A stretch of DNA of 64,000 nt from Acanthornis magna. Its lineage: Eukaryota > Chordata > Aves > Passeriformes > Acanthizidae. The stretch spans positions 1,922,001-1,986,000 of the forward strand of contig JAWUZG010000028.1 in assembly GCA_036785705.1 (NCBI GenBank). The letters are read 5' to 3'. The position numbers and the translations under genes were made by a program. Positions 47,021 through 58,030 of the stretch are shown here, one piece after another. Each line of letters begins with the position of its first letter. Within the stretch, counting starts at the first letter, position 1. The notes under the pieces were generated by a model that ran no database searches, was not told the DNA's origin, and saw only the letters and a list, made by a program, of their open reading frames with translations.

Positions 47021-50000
47021 ATTTGATTTTGCTTTCACCTACAATCCAGTTCACAATACCTGGATCAATTCTGCAAGGAGTTTTCTTTCCTGCCCTGGCT
47101 GAGGCTGAAAGCACAAAATACAGAGTTTGGGAGTCTCAGAGCCATTCTGTGATGCCATTTTTCTGTCATGGTTACTCCCTTGGATTTCACTGGCACTTCA
47201 CTGGCAGAAATCCACAAAACAGAGGGTCAAAGGATAAAAAACTGAATTTCCTGCTCTTCATAAAACAACCTTCCCACTTACAGCTATGCAAAAGTTGACC
47301 AGATAGAACTGGTACGTCTTATTTTTTTTCCTCTCTCTGATTCTTCCTGCTACCATCAACTCTTGTGGAAGTATTTGACCAGCTGACCTCCCACACTGCC
47401 ATGGTGAAGAGGAGCCCTTCCCTTCCCAGCAGGGCTGTGGCAGGCACCAGGCAGCCTTTGATGACACAAGCCCAAGACATGGTTTGGATGCCTGGGTTGC
47501 TTTAAAATAGTTTCTTTCTCTCTCTTTTATGTTGGAAGAGCAGCTCCACCCACCTGTTGTGTTGATAAGGGAAACAGGGTCTAGACAGTCAGCAGGAGAA
47601 AGAAATTTCTGGAGGAAAGAGTTGGAGGATTTGAGTGGCATTTTACACTAGGCAACCCCAAATGAACCCTGAACCCATAAATATTTCTTGTGAAGGCCTG
47701 TGTGCTTCAGAGATGGCTGAGGGTGGCTCATCAGAGCTGGCAGTGTCACTGCAGTGACCTGGACCTGTCACCTCCTGCCCACCCACAGGGAAGGTGGGTT
47801 TGCAGATGATGGTGTGAAGGGGGGACACATAATTGTGAGGTTTCTGTTTCACGTGGCCACACTGAGGGTCCTCACCTCTCTGTGCAGAACCATAAATCAC
47901 CGCCACATCCCACAACACCAGGACTGGCCCCCTTTTTTAATTCAGAGAAAAACAGTGTCAGGGTTGGAGGGGGTGGCAATGCTTTGTGATCAGCTGATGA
48001 AGCTGGAGAGTGAATTGGCAGGGAAAATCTCCACTTCATTTTTTTTAGAGAGACAAATTGCTTTGCTTTGCAGTGTTCAAAATGTCACCTTTGTGTTTTG
48101 CAGTTCTAAATGACGTTTCTAAATTTTACTTCAGCTTCATTACAAAAACCCCCAGTAAATTCATGGAGCTGTTATTTCTCTTCTCTCTATAGACATTTTT
48201 CAGTGTTTCCATTCAACTTTCAATGATCTTTCCTTCAAACCCTTGGTGCTCCTAATGAACTAACACACCAAACAGGCTTGAAGCTGTTCACCACCTGGTC
48301 TCTGGGTCATGGCAAAGATCTCAGCATGAGACCACAAGAGATCAAGCCGAGGGCTTTCAGGTGTCAGCAAAAGCCCAGTTCCACTCTGGGTACAAACATA
48401 ACTTCATAACTATCTCATGTAGCCAAAAATCATGTTACCAACTTAAACTGAGTTTTAAAATAAAAACCAGCATATAAATTCTTTGAGTCAAGGACCATCT
48501 TTATATTCTGCACGTGGTTTGTAATGGGACACTTAAGCCCAGTGTAATGTCTGTGCTCCACATAGGCACTGCAGTTTACAGAACTGCAACAGGTATTCAC
48601 TAATTTTCATCAATTTTGGATGTAGTCTTTCCTTTTCGAATTTTAGGCTGTGTTTTGACCTGCGAAGCTTTTCTGTATCTCTGTTAAGGTGAGATTTTTC
48701 CATGTGGGAGAGAGTACACTCCCACTTCTCCAAAATCTGGCACTTTAGAAACGCTAAATGTTATGGGACAGAAAAAATGCCAGCTCTGGACACTGGCTGG
48801 GATCTCCTCCCACAAACAGCTAGCACTGCATCTTTTCCAGCCTTAATGATTCTGTGATGTACTGACTGAGAGCCAAGCACTTTGTAGCTCTGTCAGAAAG
48901 CACACAGTGTGTTCAGCTGTGCAGGAAACTCATTCAGCTGAAATATATCCAGCCACTAGTACAAATTGCATCAAGATGGATTTTCTTAACTATTTAAATC
49001 CCTTCTATGTTTTAGCAAACTAAGAAAAGATGCTGTGATGATGAGCTGTCTATATGGAGATAATGTCTGTGTGCCTGCATGGTGACACCTTGCAGGAACA
49101 AGGGACACATCTCCAATGGAAGAACAAATACAAACATTTCTGAAACTCAGCAGGAGCTGTAGTTCTTCCACTCACAGGTGGAGATCCAGCTCTCTGCAGT
49201 GTCAACTGGGGAATTCAGAATAATAACCCAGGTCAGCTTCCCCCTCTATAAACCATGGGAAGGAAACATGGGGAGCTAAGGCTTGTCCTTCCCTGCTCCT
49301 GAGATTTCTGTGCAGCCACCAAGAGGAATCGTGGCCACAGTGACCTGGAGGTTTCCTGCAGAGAGAGTATGGAAGGTGGTGTATGGAAGGTGGAAAGGCT
49401 ACACAAGCCTGGAAGACCTTAGAACTGATTTCTGCTAATCAACACCTGCTGTCTACCAGCACATAAAATGCAACTGAAAATAGCATGAGAGCTGCTCCTC
49501 ACAAAAACCCCCCAAGCTGTCCACTGAACCGTGGCTCCGTGCCATGCTGGCATGTGCTAAATGCCCGGAGGTGGGAAAAAAGGACAATAATCTAAGCAAA
49601 CCATGAAACAAAATCCAGGCTCTAAAGGAGATCCCCAAGGTGAAGCCTTGTCAAAGACTATCATCTGCATCTCTCATTTTCCCTCATCTCTGAGTTTCCA
49701 AACTATGAATTCCCTCTGTTAATTCAGAAAAAGAAAAAAGCAAGAGACCTTAAAGTTTTTATGAGTGAACTCCAGGCCATAACATGTGATAATATGATCA
49801 AGACCCCCTTGTTTTTCCGGAGTTTAACTCTACACTATCCCAAATACACAGTAGCATTTTTTCCAGCTCCTGTCACTGTCTTGAGTTCAGGAACTGAGCT
49901 ACAGACAGTGACATTTGTTTTGGATAGAGCTCCTCTTCTGAGAGCTACTTCTCAGTTTAGAGAACACCCTTCTTGTTCCTCCTACCAGCCCCATCTGGAA

Positions 50001-50714
50001 GGAGCTGCAGGTCTGGAGGGTGAAGTTTCACCTGCAACTTCCAAAATGTCAAATAAAATCGCATGCCTTCGGATGCCATGCAGATCCAAGCATGGCATTG
50101 CTAACTCTGCACAAGGGAAAGCTCGTGAAAAGCCTTGATAACAGTAAAACGGGAAAAATGAGGAATCTCATCACAGAGTAAATGCTGTGGTCCTCTTCTG
50201 CATTCAGCAGATGGTACTAGAAACCTTCCCATGACTACGGTTCTAAAGAAAAGGGAAAATTCTACTGAAAACAGGAAGGGGAACAAAGCCTATGCTTGGA
50301 AATCCAGCTCCCATGTCTAAATTCATACTGGTACCCAATGGGTGCCATAAATAATTCTGTCTGATAGCACCCAAATGATTTTGGGTGTAGGGCTAGAAAT
50401 TGCATTACAGTTTTTATCAGTTCTTCCAAAGACTGGTTCAATCATTAGCTGAAGCTTCTGCCTGATAATCACTGCACAGCTCTACCTGTTTAACAGGGAT
50501 CCTGTCTGGTGGATGAAAATGCAGAAATCTCCCTGCTTAAAGAGCACAGGAGAGGTGTCATGTTTATTAATGCTCAGTGGCTGCCAATAAAGTGCTTCTG
50601 CAGGCAACAGCCAAAATTGGTTTACAAGAATGTATAAGTAATGCATCTCTGGAAGGGATCTCATGAAGCAGAAACCACGAAGCCAAGAACAGAAGGGAAA
50701 CAAACTTCTGCTCA
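47021..50714. other. Intergenic, no gene recognised
   Basis: No exon, RNA gene or major repeat was recognised. A short forward CR1-like tail (TTTTCCAGCCTTAATGATTCTGTGATG, 48834-48860) may be a decayed CR1 end. Confidence 0.5.
48834..48860 (+). mobile_element. Possible CR1 3' tail remnant
   Basis: TTTTCCAGCCTTAATGATTCTGTGATG matches the last bases of CR1. It is too short to be sure. Confidence 0.45.
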
Positions 50715-51545
50715 ATTTCATTTCAGGAAATTAAATTAAATCCTGAATTGAGAGAAAAAGTGTAACGAGAACTCGGGACAGGAGATATGATCAAATAAAA
50801 GGCGAGTGGAAGAAAACCGGAAAATTTGGAAATGGAGCAAATACAATGCAATGGATTGAGATGAAATGAGGGGCAGTGAAAAAATCCAAAATTTGCCCAA
50901 CTTCCAGGGATTGAATTTTTGAAATCAGAAAAGAAAGTGAAAAGGAGAGATGGAAAAAAACAGTGAAGAAATAAAAGGCAAAAAAAAAAGGGGAGGAATT
51001 CTGCACAGAAAGGCAAACAAGCCAATGGCATGGCATGAGCTGAAGTGCAGAGAAATGGACCAAAGCTTGCCAACTGGATCCTCACTGAAATTGCAAGATT
51101 TCATTTCCTTCCATGAAATGAAATTCTTCATGCCATTTCATGAAAGGAAATGAAATTCCAAATGGAGAGGAGAAGTGTAACAAGCACTTGGGATGGGAGA
51201 TATGATCAAATAAAAGGTGAGTGGAACAAAACTGGAAAATTTGGAAATGGAGCGAATACAATGCAATGGATTGGGATGAAATGAGGGGCAGTGGAAAAAT
51301 CCAAAAGGTGCCCAAGTTCTAAGGGTGGAATTTTTGAAATCAGAAAAGAAATTGCAAAGGAAAGACAGGAGAAGGTAGTGAGGAAAGGAAAGGCTAAAAA
51401 ATAATGTGGGAAATTCTGCACAGAAATGCAAACAAGCAAATGGCATGGCATGAGCTGAAGCACAGGGAAATGGACCAAAGCTTGCCAAATTGATCCTCAC
51501 TGAAATCACAAGATTTCGTTTACTTTCCTGAAATGATGTGCTGCA
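50715..51545. repeat. Tandem duplication, two units of about 415 bp
   Basis: Two neighbouring copies (about 50715-51129 and 51130-51545) share long identical runs at a constant offset of 415 bases. Examples are GGAGATATGATCAAATAAAAGG at 50781 and 51196, the AATGCAATGGATTG...GATGAAATGAGGGGCAGTG segment, and the GGCATGGCATGAGCTGAAG and ATGGACCAAAGCTTGCCAA segments. The plus strand is purine-rich (A and G), so the minus strand has open frames of about 120 codons in each copy with parallel sequence. I recognise no protein in them. The unit is unlike CR1 or the LTRs in this window. Confidence 0.95.
51098..51156. repeat. Long inverted repeat (hairpin) at the junction of the 415-bp copies
   Basis: The left arm (51098-51120) and right arm (51134-51156) are 23-base reverse complements with a single mismatch, separated by a 13-base loop. 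In RNA read from the minus strand the mismatch would be a G-U pair. The hairpin straddles the boundary between the two tandem copies. Confidence 0.9.
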
Positions 51546-53446
51546 TTCTGAAATTAGGAATAATTTCTAAGAAAAAACTCAATGCAACAAAGAGATTGTA
51601 GAAGCAGAAATGCACAATTTATGGTTCTCCTTCTCTGCAGTTCAGAACCTTCAAGACTTCCCAGAATTGCATTTTGTTTCAGTGATTTCAGTGAAAAAAG
51701 TGTGCCTTTTTTTCTTCAATAAAAATTGTGTAATTGTGAGTAAGTAATTATAGCAGAGTTAATGTGAAGTGCTCAGGCAATAGTTCCCTGCATCATTAAA
51801 TATGCTGAAGCAAATTCTGGATTTTTATCAATTACAAATGTGAGGAGTTTAGACACAGCACACCAGTACAGACAGCTCAAGGAGCAGGAGGAAGAAGAGT
51901 TTACTATTGGGAAGCAAGGAACTTTTTTCCCACATCTGTTTAGGCTCAGTCTGAGAAGAAAATGTTGGAAGGAAATTCATCACACACAGGATGGGAGGTA
52001 AAGGTGGACGAAGAGTTGACAAGGAAGCAGAGAAATGATTCTGGAGAAATAATGAACAAGAAATAAGCACAGTGGGAGGACCAAGGGAACCAGTTGCGAG
52101 TTTGATGAATCAGTAGAGAGCAGACAGGCATCGTCTGTTTTGTGGTTTTTAACATCTGAGAAATAACTTTGGTGTTTAGATTAGTTCCTCCCCCTCCTTG
52201 TGAACTTTTTCTGCTTGTGGAACAAGGAGCAAAATTTAAAATTAATGTTCAAGCCTTGAATTTCACCCTTCAGATGTGCCATGAGCGTGATCAACAAGCA
52301 GTGGTTCACACAGCTGATGCCCAAACACAAATTTGAGGGAAGAGATTGCGCCAATCCCTCCCCTATGTGCTGCTTGAGGAGCATGAAAACACCCTGGAAG
52401 GGAAATAAAGAGCATGCCTAGGGCTGGAACAGGTTGGAAAGATCGTCCTGCTGATAAGAATCAGATCTTAAATTGCCTTTTCGGATGGCTTAATCAAAGA
52501 GCTGTTGAAAAGTGCTGGCTCTGCTCCCTGTGAAAAGAACCCCTGGGGCAGATTTGTGCTGCTTGCCCTGGGGACAACCCTGACCCTAGGATGGACCGTG
52601 TGGTCCCTCTGGGTTCTGCGCTGGCAGTGCTGAGCTGCTGCTAAAACCACGAGCAGGGGAGAGGTAACCGAGAGTGGGAATGCTGGAGAACGTCACACTG
52701 ATGGAAAATCACTGCCTGAGCAAACAGGAGGCTGCTCCTTATGCAGACCCAGGGAGGAAAAGGCCATTTCAGTACATCTCATATGCACTACAGAGAAAAA
52801 AATCTGCCTGGGTTCCAAGAGGAGATAAGAGCTCATCTTCTGGCTTGTTATTGAATGATTGTAGGCTAAGAGAGGGAAAATAATGGTAAAGGAATCAAAG
52901 AGAATAGGGTTTAAGTAACTAGGTAGCACACCTAATGGAGGTAAAAATGATGGAGACTAAAAGGGTTCATTGGCTGGAGTTTTTTATATGTTCTTTATTA
53001 AAAATATAGAGATGAAATACCTTTAACAAAAGTGCAGCTGAAGTGCAAGAAACATGAGTTACACAACACCTTCTCTGGAGAGAAGAGACTTCTGTGCAGA
53101 GGAACAGCCATGTTTCATCTTCCTGGCTCCTCTGAGGTCCTGCCTGCACCTCTCAGACATCTCTGTTAAAGGCAATAGAAGCATGTTCCTGCCTGCTGTT
53201 AACCCTCTTAAACAAATTAAAAAAGACTGGGTGCTTGGCCTTGGGTCTGTCTGTACTAGTAGCTCATCAGAAAGGGTAGACAGAAGCCTGAATTATCCTT
53301 TTCTTCATCTCTGGTCTTTAATTCTTCATCTCACTTTATCTGTAGGATCTTTTGAAGTTCCTGGGAGCAGGTCTCTGGAGCAACTCTGTTCTGCTCCACC
53401 AGAAGATTCTGATCTTTCACAGATCTGACAAAAACACCTTTTCCCT
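51546..53446. other. Intergenic, no gene recognised
   Basis: AT-rich, then mixed sequence. Only short chance open frames; nothing identifiable. Confidence 0.5.
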
Positions 53447-53547
53447 GACATGGTTTAGTGTTGAATTAATTGGCAGTGCTGGGTTAATGGTTGGACCCAA
53501 AGATCTTGAAGGACTTTTCCAACCTAAACAATTCTATGATTCTGTGG
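53447..53547 (+). mobile_element. CR1 LINE 3'-end fragment
   Basis: GACATGGTTTAGTG, GGCAGTGCTGGGTTAATGGTTGGACCC, AAAGATCTTGAAGGACTTTTCCAACC and AACAATTCTATGATTCTGTGG form the forward CR1 3' terminus. Confidence 0.93.
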
Positions 53548-54491
53548 CAAGAAGGGAGATCCTGATGGTTGGAAACTCAGCTCCAGCCTACTTGGGACCC
53601 ACACACTTGTGCAAATATTTATCTAATGAGCTCACACTGGCACAAACTTCCGTCAACATCCAAATCTTTCAGCCTGGATCATCAGGGATATGTTCAAGAG
53701 AGCGCAGGGCCACAAGACATTGCAGGATGAACTGCTTGCTGTCACTACGCTTCCTTGTCAGAAGGGGAAATTGCAAAGACACTTCTGATTAAAGAAATAC
53801 ATCCAACAAAATGCACTGGAGAGGTTTGATTCTGGATGCTATGTGCCCACCAAAGCTGCTCTATCAGCCACCTCCTCAAAAGGACAGGCAGAGAGAAAAA
53901 TATAGCAAAAGAATGGAGATAAGTACAGGGAGCCATTGCTGCCATGGACAAAACAGGCTCTGCTCGGGGAAATTAATTTGTGACAATTAATCAGACTGTG
54001 GTAACAGGGCACCAGAGAGGGTGAGAAAGGGCAGGTGTGAGAGAAGAGGGATGGAAAAGCAAAGAGAGATGAGAGGTTCTGGCTCAATGCAAATGAGGAG
54101 GAGAAAAATGCCCTTGATATGGAATAGTAATCACAATTTGAGAGGCAAAATATTACCTGTTACTGTAATACATGGATTTGTTTGCATTCTGCTTTGCATT
54201 GATTTTGTATTGTGTGAATCCAGTGACTTTAATATAGTAAATACTGATTTGTATTGGTGAAAGAGAGCGGAGAGTCTGACCACATCTGTTAGAAACAAAC
54301 AAGGATCCTTCGGGGTTTGCAGAAAAGATTTTGCTTCAGCTTCATTGTAAACAAAACTGCAAGCTCCAGTCCGGGTTTGGAATGCAGAATTTCCTGCCAG
54401 GGGGTGGCAAAGGCTGTTCAGCTCCTGGACAGTAGTGCTCCCACCATCAAGGAAACTGGAAAATCGCTTCCAAGATGCAGAGGAGTTGTTC
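53548..54491. other. Intergenic, no gene recognised
   Basis: Nothing identifiable between two CR1 fragments in opposite orientation. Confidence 0.5.
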
Positions 54492-54600
54492 CATAGAATC
54501 ATAGAATGGTTTGGGTTGGAAGGGACCTTTAGAGCTCCTCTGGTCCAACCCCCCTGCAATAAGCAGGGACATCTGCAAAGAGATCAGGTTGCTCAGTATG
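54492..54600 (-). mobile_element. CR1 LINE 3'-end fragment, well preserved
   Basis: ATAGAATCATAGAATGGTTTGGGTTGGAAGGGACC is followed by CTGGTCCAACCCCCCTGCAATAAGCAGGGACATCTGC, a little-diverged and therefore relatively young CR1 tail on the minus strand. Confidence 0.95.
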
Positions 54601-57127
54601 TTTGCAGTGGGGCTGCACTTCTGCTCCTTGGGGTTGTGGCAGTGATCAGATGACCTCCAAACAAAGCCCTTGGGCTCTGTTTTGGCCCTCAAACCCACAG
54701 TCTCTGCCTGCAGCACTCACACCCCAGTAGCTACAGTGGCTCAGCCTTCATTTCCCTGTTCCTGCCCCAACACTGATCTTGCCTGGGCCTATTTCTGCCT
54801 CCTCTGTGTGTTTGGTATCTGCAGTGCCCCACCTGGGAAGCACCACAGTCATTCCTGCAGGTGAGGGCAGGCAGGTGTGCACCCCCAGCCCGGAGCCAGC
54901 ACTCTGCTCTGCCCAGACACCACCAGCATCTAATATCTGCCTTCAGACACTTCATTAACCTTCTCCATCTAATCCCAGCTAAGCGGATTTGCCCTGATTC
55001 GCTGCCAGTCAATCAGTAATTGGGTTTGTTGACAGTCATAAAGGTGGAAATGCCCATCTCTGTGCTTCAGACACCGTGTCTGATCATTCCTTCCTCCTGG
55101 ATGCTTTTCTCTTTGGTTTGTCCTGGTGCAATTTGGAGCTAGCAAAATATTCCCTAGGTTAGAGGGCTGTCACCATCAAACCCAGGCAGATAAGTGCCCC
55201 TCGATCTGGCAGGGAAATGGGAGTCACTTGGAGGTTTGAGGTTGAAAATCTGTCCTCAGCTGACATCACTTACTAAGCTTCTCAATGGTCACCAAGCCCA
55301 CAGCAGCTCTGAGGAAGCTCAGCTTTCCATGATCCTCGATTCACTCAAAAACGAGACAGGCTTGTGGAGTGTGGGACCATTATGAGCATCTGTGAGGATC
55401 TCCAGCTGGAGCTGAGTTATCCTAAATAGCTGAAATATCCAAACTAATCCCCAGGAAAAGAGCAAGATGACAGTGTGATTCTTGGTTTTGGAGAGAAGTC
55501 CAAGCAACCAGCAGCTGTGTGGGGGCTGCAGGCATCGCTTATTTAGGGATTGCTCCCGTGGCAAGATGACTCTCCTGTCACTAAGCACCGTGCGTGAGCC
55601 AGCCTGAGCTATGGAAGAGCTCTGAGCTTTTCAGGTGTAACACCAAAAATAAAACCTGGCTTTTCCTCCATGCCAGTCACTGCTAGCAGCTGTGTCAGCC
55701 CATGATTGAACCTCTGTGGTCCCTTTGGCAGTGCTGGGCCAGGGAATCGTGGTGGCGGATGTGTCATCTTGGCAAAAATTATCTCCCTGGGATGTGACTT
55801 TTTCCCCTGGTGAATGGAGCTTTTCCTATGCCTGCATAAAACACAGCCCTGTGAATTGTTGTGCGCACTTTGCAGGGACAATGCTGCACAAACCAGGTGA
55901 GGGAGGGTGTTTGGAGAAACGTGGCGCCAGTCTCAAGCAGCATGAGGGAGAGTTTCCTGTGTTATGTGTGTCTAAGGTAATTTATCATACTGAAAGTGCC
56001 ACACAAACAGCGGCAAATGAGATGGTTTGTTCAGTCTCTCGTGAAAAGGAGAAGCCGCTTCCAAACAAAGCAGCTGTGAAGCTTTTTGGTCTCCAGAAAG
56101 CTCACGGTGGGACATAAATATCACTGTAAGTGTTTCTGTGGAGCACAGTAACTGCAGTGGGGGAGAATATGGAGTTCCTATAACATGAGATCTCAGGAAA
56201 AGCCTGAACACAGAAGCTAAGCATGAGGAATGATTTGGCCCCTCACAGCAAAGAGGAAATGATGGAATCTGTCTCTCACCTGCCTTCTCAGGTAGAGGGT
56301 GCGAAACAATGCCACTGCCTGCACTTCCCCAAAGCTCAAACGAATGTTGCAGAACAGACCTTTGTAGGCCTGCCCACATGGGCTGATGTGTTACAGGGAC
56401 ATTCCAGGGGAGATGGATTAAGGAAGAAGAAAAACTCAATTTAGGATAGCTGAAATACGCTTTAGTGTGACATTGACTCAGCTACATCCAGGAACACATC
56501 TCTCAGCCCAAAAAACTGAGCGCTTGTGCTGCTGACCAGGAATTACCTTCTGTACTGATGCCTGGAAAAACATTAGTCCATTTATGTCCCATGGTGCTGG
56601 CAACTCCTGATTGATTGAGTAAATTTAAGCTGGCTGAATAATTCATTAAATAAACCATTTATTCGAAGAATTCCTCTCCTGTTTTGCTTGCAGATTGGAG
56701 TGTGGCACAAACAGCATCACACTGATTTGACATTATTTCTCAGCTACTTCCTACCCATACTGTAGCTCAGTCAGCAGCGCTGACAGCTCGTTTCCCATGC
56801 TCAGGAGCTGCAGTGCTGTCAGCAGAGAGCATTTCTGGCTGGTTCCTGACAGTCTCAGCCCCAATGGAAGAGGGGCTGAGGCTTCACCCCATCCAAATCT
56901 ATGATGCCATAAAGAGCAGAGCAGAGGGATGAGGATAACTGCACCAGGTTCCCCATTGTCTGTAGGGGAAAGAAACCCTGTGACAGTTCTGTCCTTTGGA
57001 GCAAGGTTTTTCAAGGTCTTGATTGCACTGTGAAAAGTCACCCTGGGCTTCTTAACCCAAACAAGCTGTTCATGGGAAAGACAGCCTGTAAAGAACTCAT
57101 GAAACCCTCCTCATGTGTCTGCACAGA
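54601..57127. other. Intergenic, no gene recognised
   Basis: Mixed, moderately GC-rich sequence. Open frames reach at most 155 codons (55972-56439, minus), without domains. Nothing identifiable. Confidence 0.5.
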
Positions 57128-58030
57128 TGTCTGGGTTTGAAAGACAGGCATCTGCCAAGGAAGGCAGGAACCTCCCTTGGGACAGGGAATATGACCCCCT
57201 TTTCCCACCAAATTATTATAACTTTGAAGTCAAGGGGTTCTCAGGAAAAAGATATAGGAAAAAGGAGTAACAGTTCTTTACTAATATTTAGAACAAGGCA
57301 GTAATACAGAAACAATGGTTTAAACTGACAAAGTCAGAATACAACCTGCACCCTGTTAGGGTGGTGCTGCAGTGCAGTTCAATGGTGGCTGCAGTCCCGT
57401 TGGAGTGATGGATGTGCTCTTGTTGGAGTGGTGATCTTGTGGAAAGGTCTCGTCGGTCTCTGGAGGTCCAGTGGTGGCTCTTGAGCTCTTCTCCTCTGGG
57501 AATCAGTGGGAAAGGTACCCCAGTGTTCCAGAGTCTCTGTTTCTATGCAGGTAGGAATGTTTCGTTCCCCCACTCTGGGCAGGGCATCTCACATTGGGCT
57601 GATGGAATCTTATGAGTCACTCCTGGAGCCCTCGATGGCCATGAGCAGAGATAGCCCCGATGGCGTTATCAGGGCTGGGTCATTCCTGGAGCCCTCGATG
57701 GCCATTAACAGAGATAGCCCCGATGGTGTTATCAGGGCTGGGTCATGCTGAACACAAAGAGCACTGCCCCACCTGTTTTTAACAGCTTATGGAGATGGTA
57801 ACAGAATACATATTTTTGGTTACACCTTCCATGTAACCTAACACAACAGACCAGATTTATGGGTCACTGCCTGGGGAACTGGGGGCTAAAGCCTGTCCCC
57901 ACCCACTTTTCCTCCTGCTATGACTCATTTTCAGGTGGAAAACCGTCCTTTCCTTAATCACTAAGGAGCAGTGAGCTAGTCTTGTCATGACCGAGGAGAA
58001 ATTTGGTTTCCCATGGAAATTGTTGCACAT
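57128..58030. mobile_element. Probable ERV-type solo LTR (family and orientation not assigned)
   Basis: A repeat-like block begins TGTCTGGGTTTGAAAGACAGG and includes AAGGAAGGCAGGAACCTCCC, AACAGTTCTTTACTAATA, CTCGATGGCCATTAACAGAGATAGCCCCGATGG and AAAGAGCACTGCCCCACCTGTTTTTAACAGC. I recall these phrases from LTR-type repeats of songbirds. It ends near GTTGCACA at about 58030. It is unrelated to the LTRs at 1.8 and 17.7 kb. No retroviral coding sequence lies beside it. The identification rests on memory of repeat families, and edges are approximate. Confidence 0.5.
57616..57741. repeat. 63-bp tandem duplication inside the LTR-like block
   Basis: Units at 57616-57678 and 57679-57741 differ at four positions. 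The unit contains TCCTGGAGCCCTCGATGGCC and AGAGATAGCCCCGATGG. Since 63 is divisible by 3, an open frame across it shows a 21-residue repeat, which is incidental. Confidence 0.97.

Noticed and set aside
57506..57751. Frame with a 21-residue repeat that could suggest a repeat protein
   Set aside because: The repeat is just the 63-bp DNA duplication in an LTR-like block; its length happens to be divisible by three.
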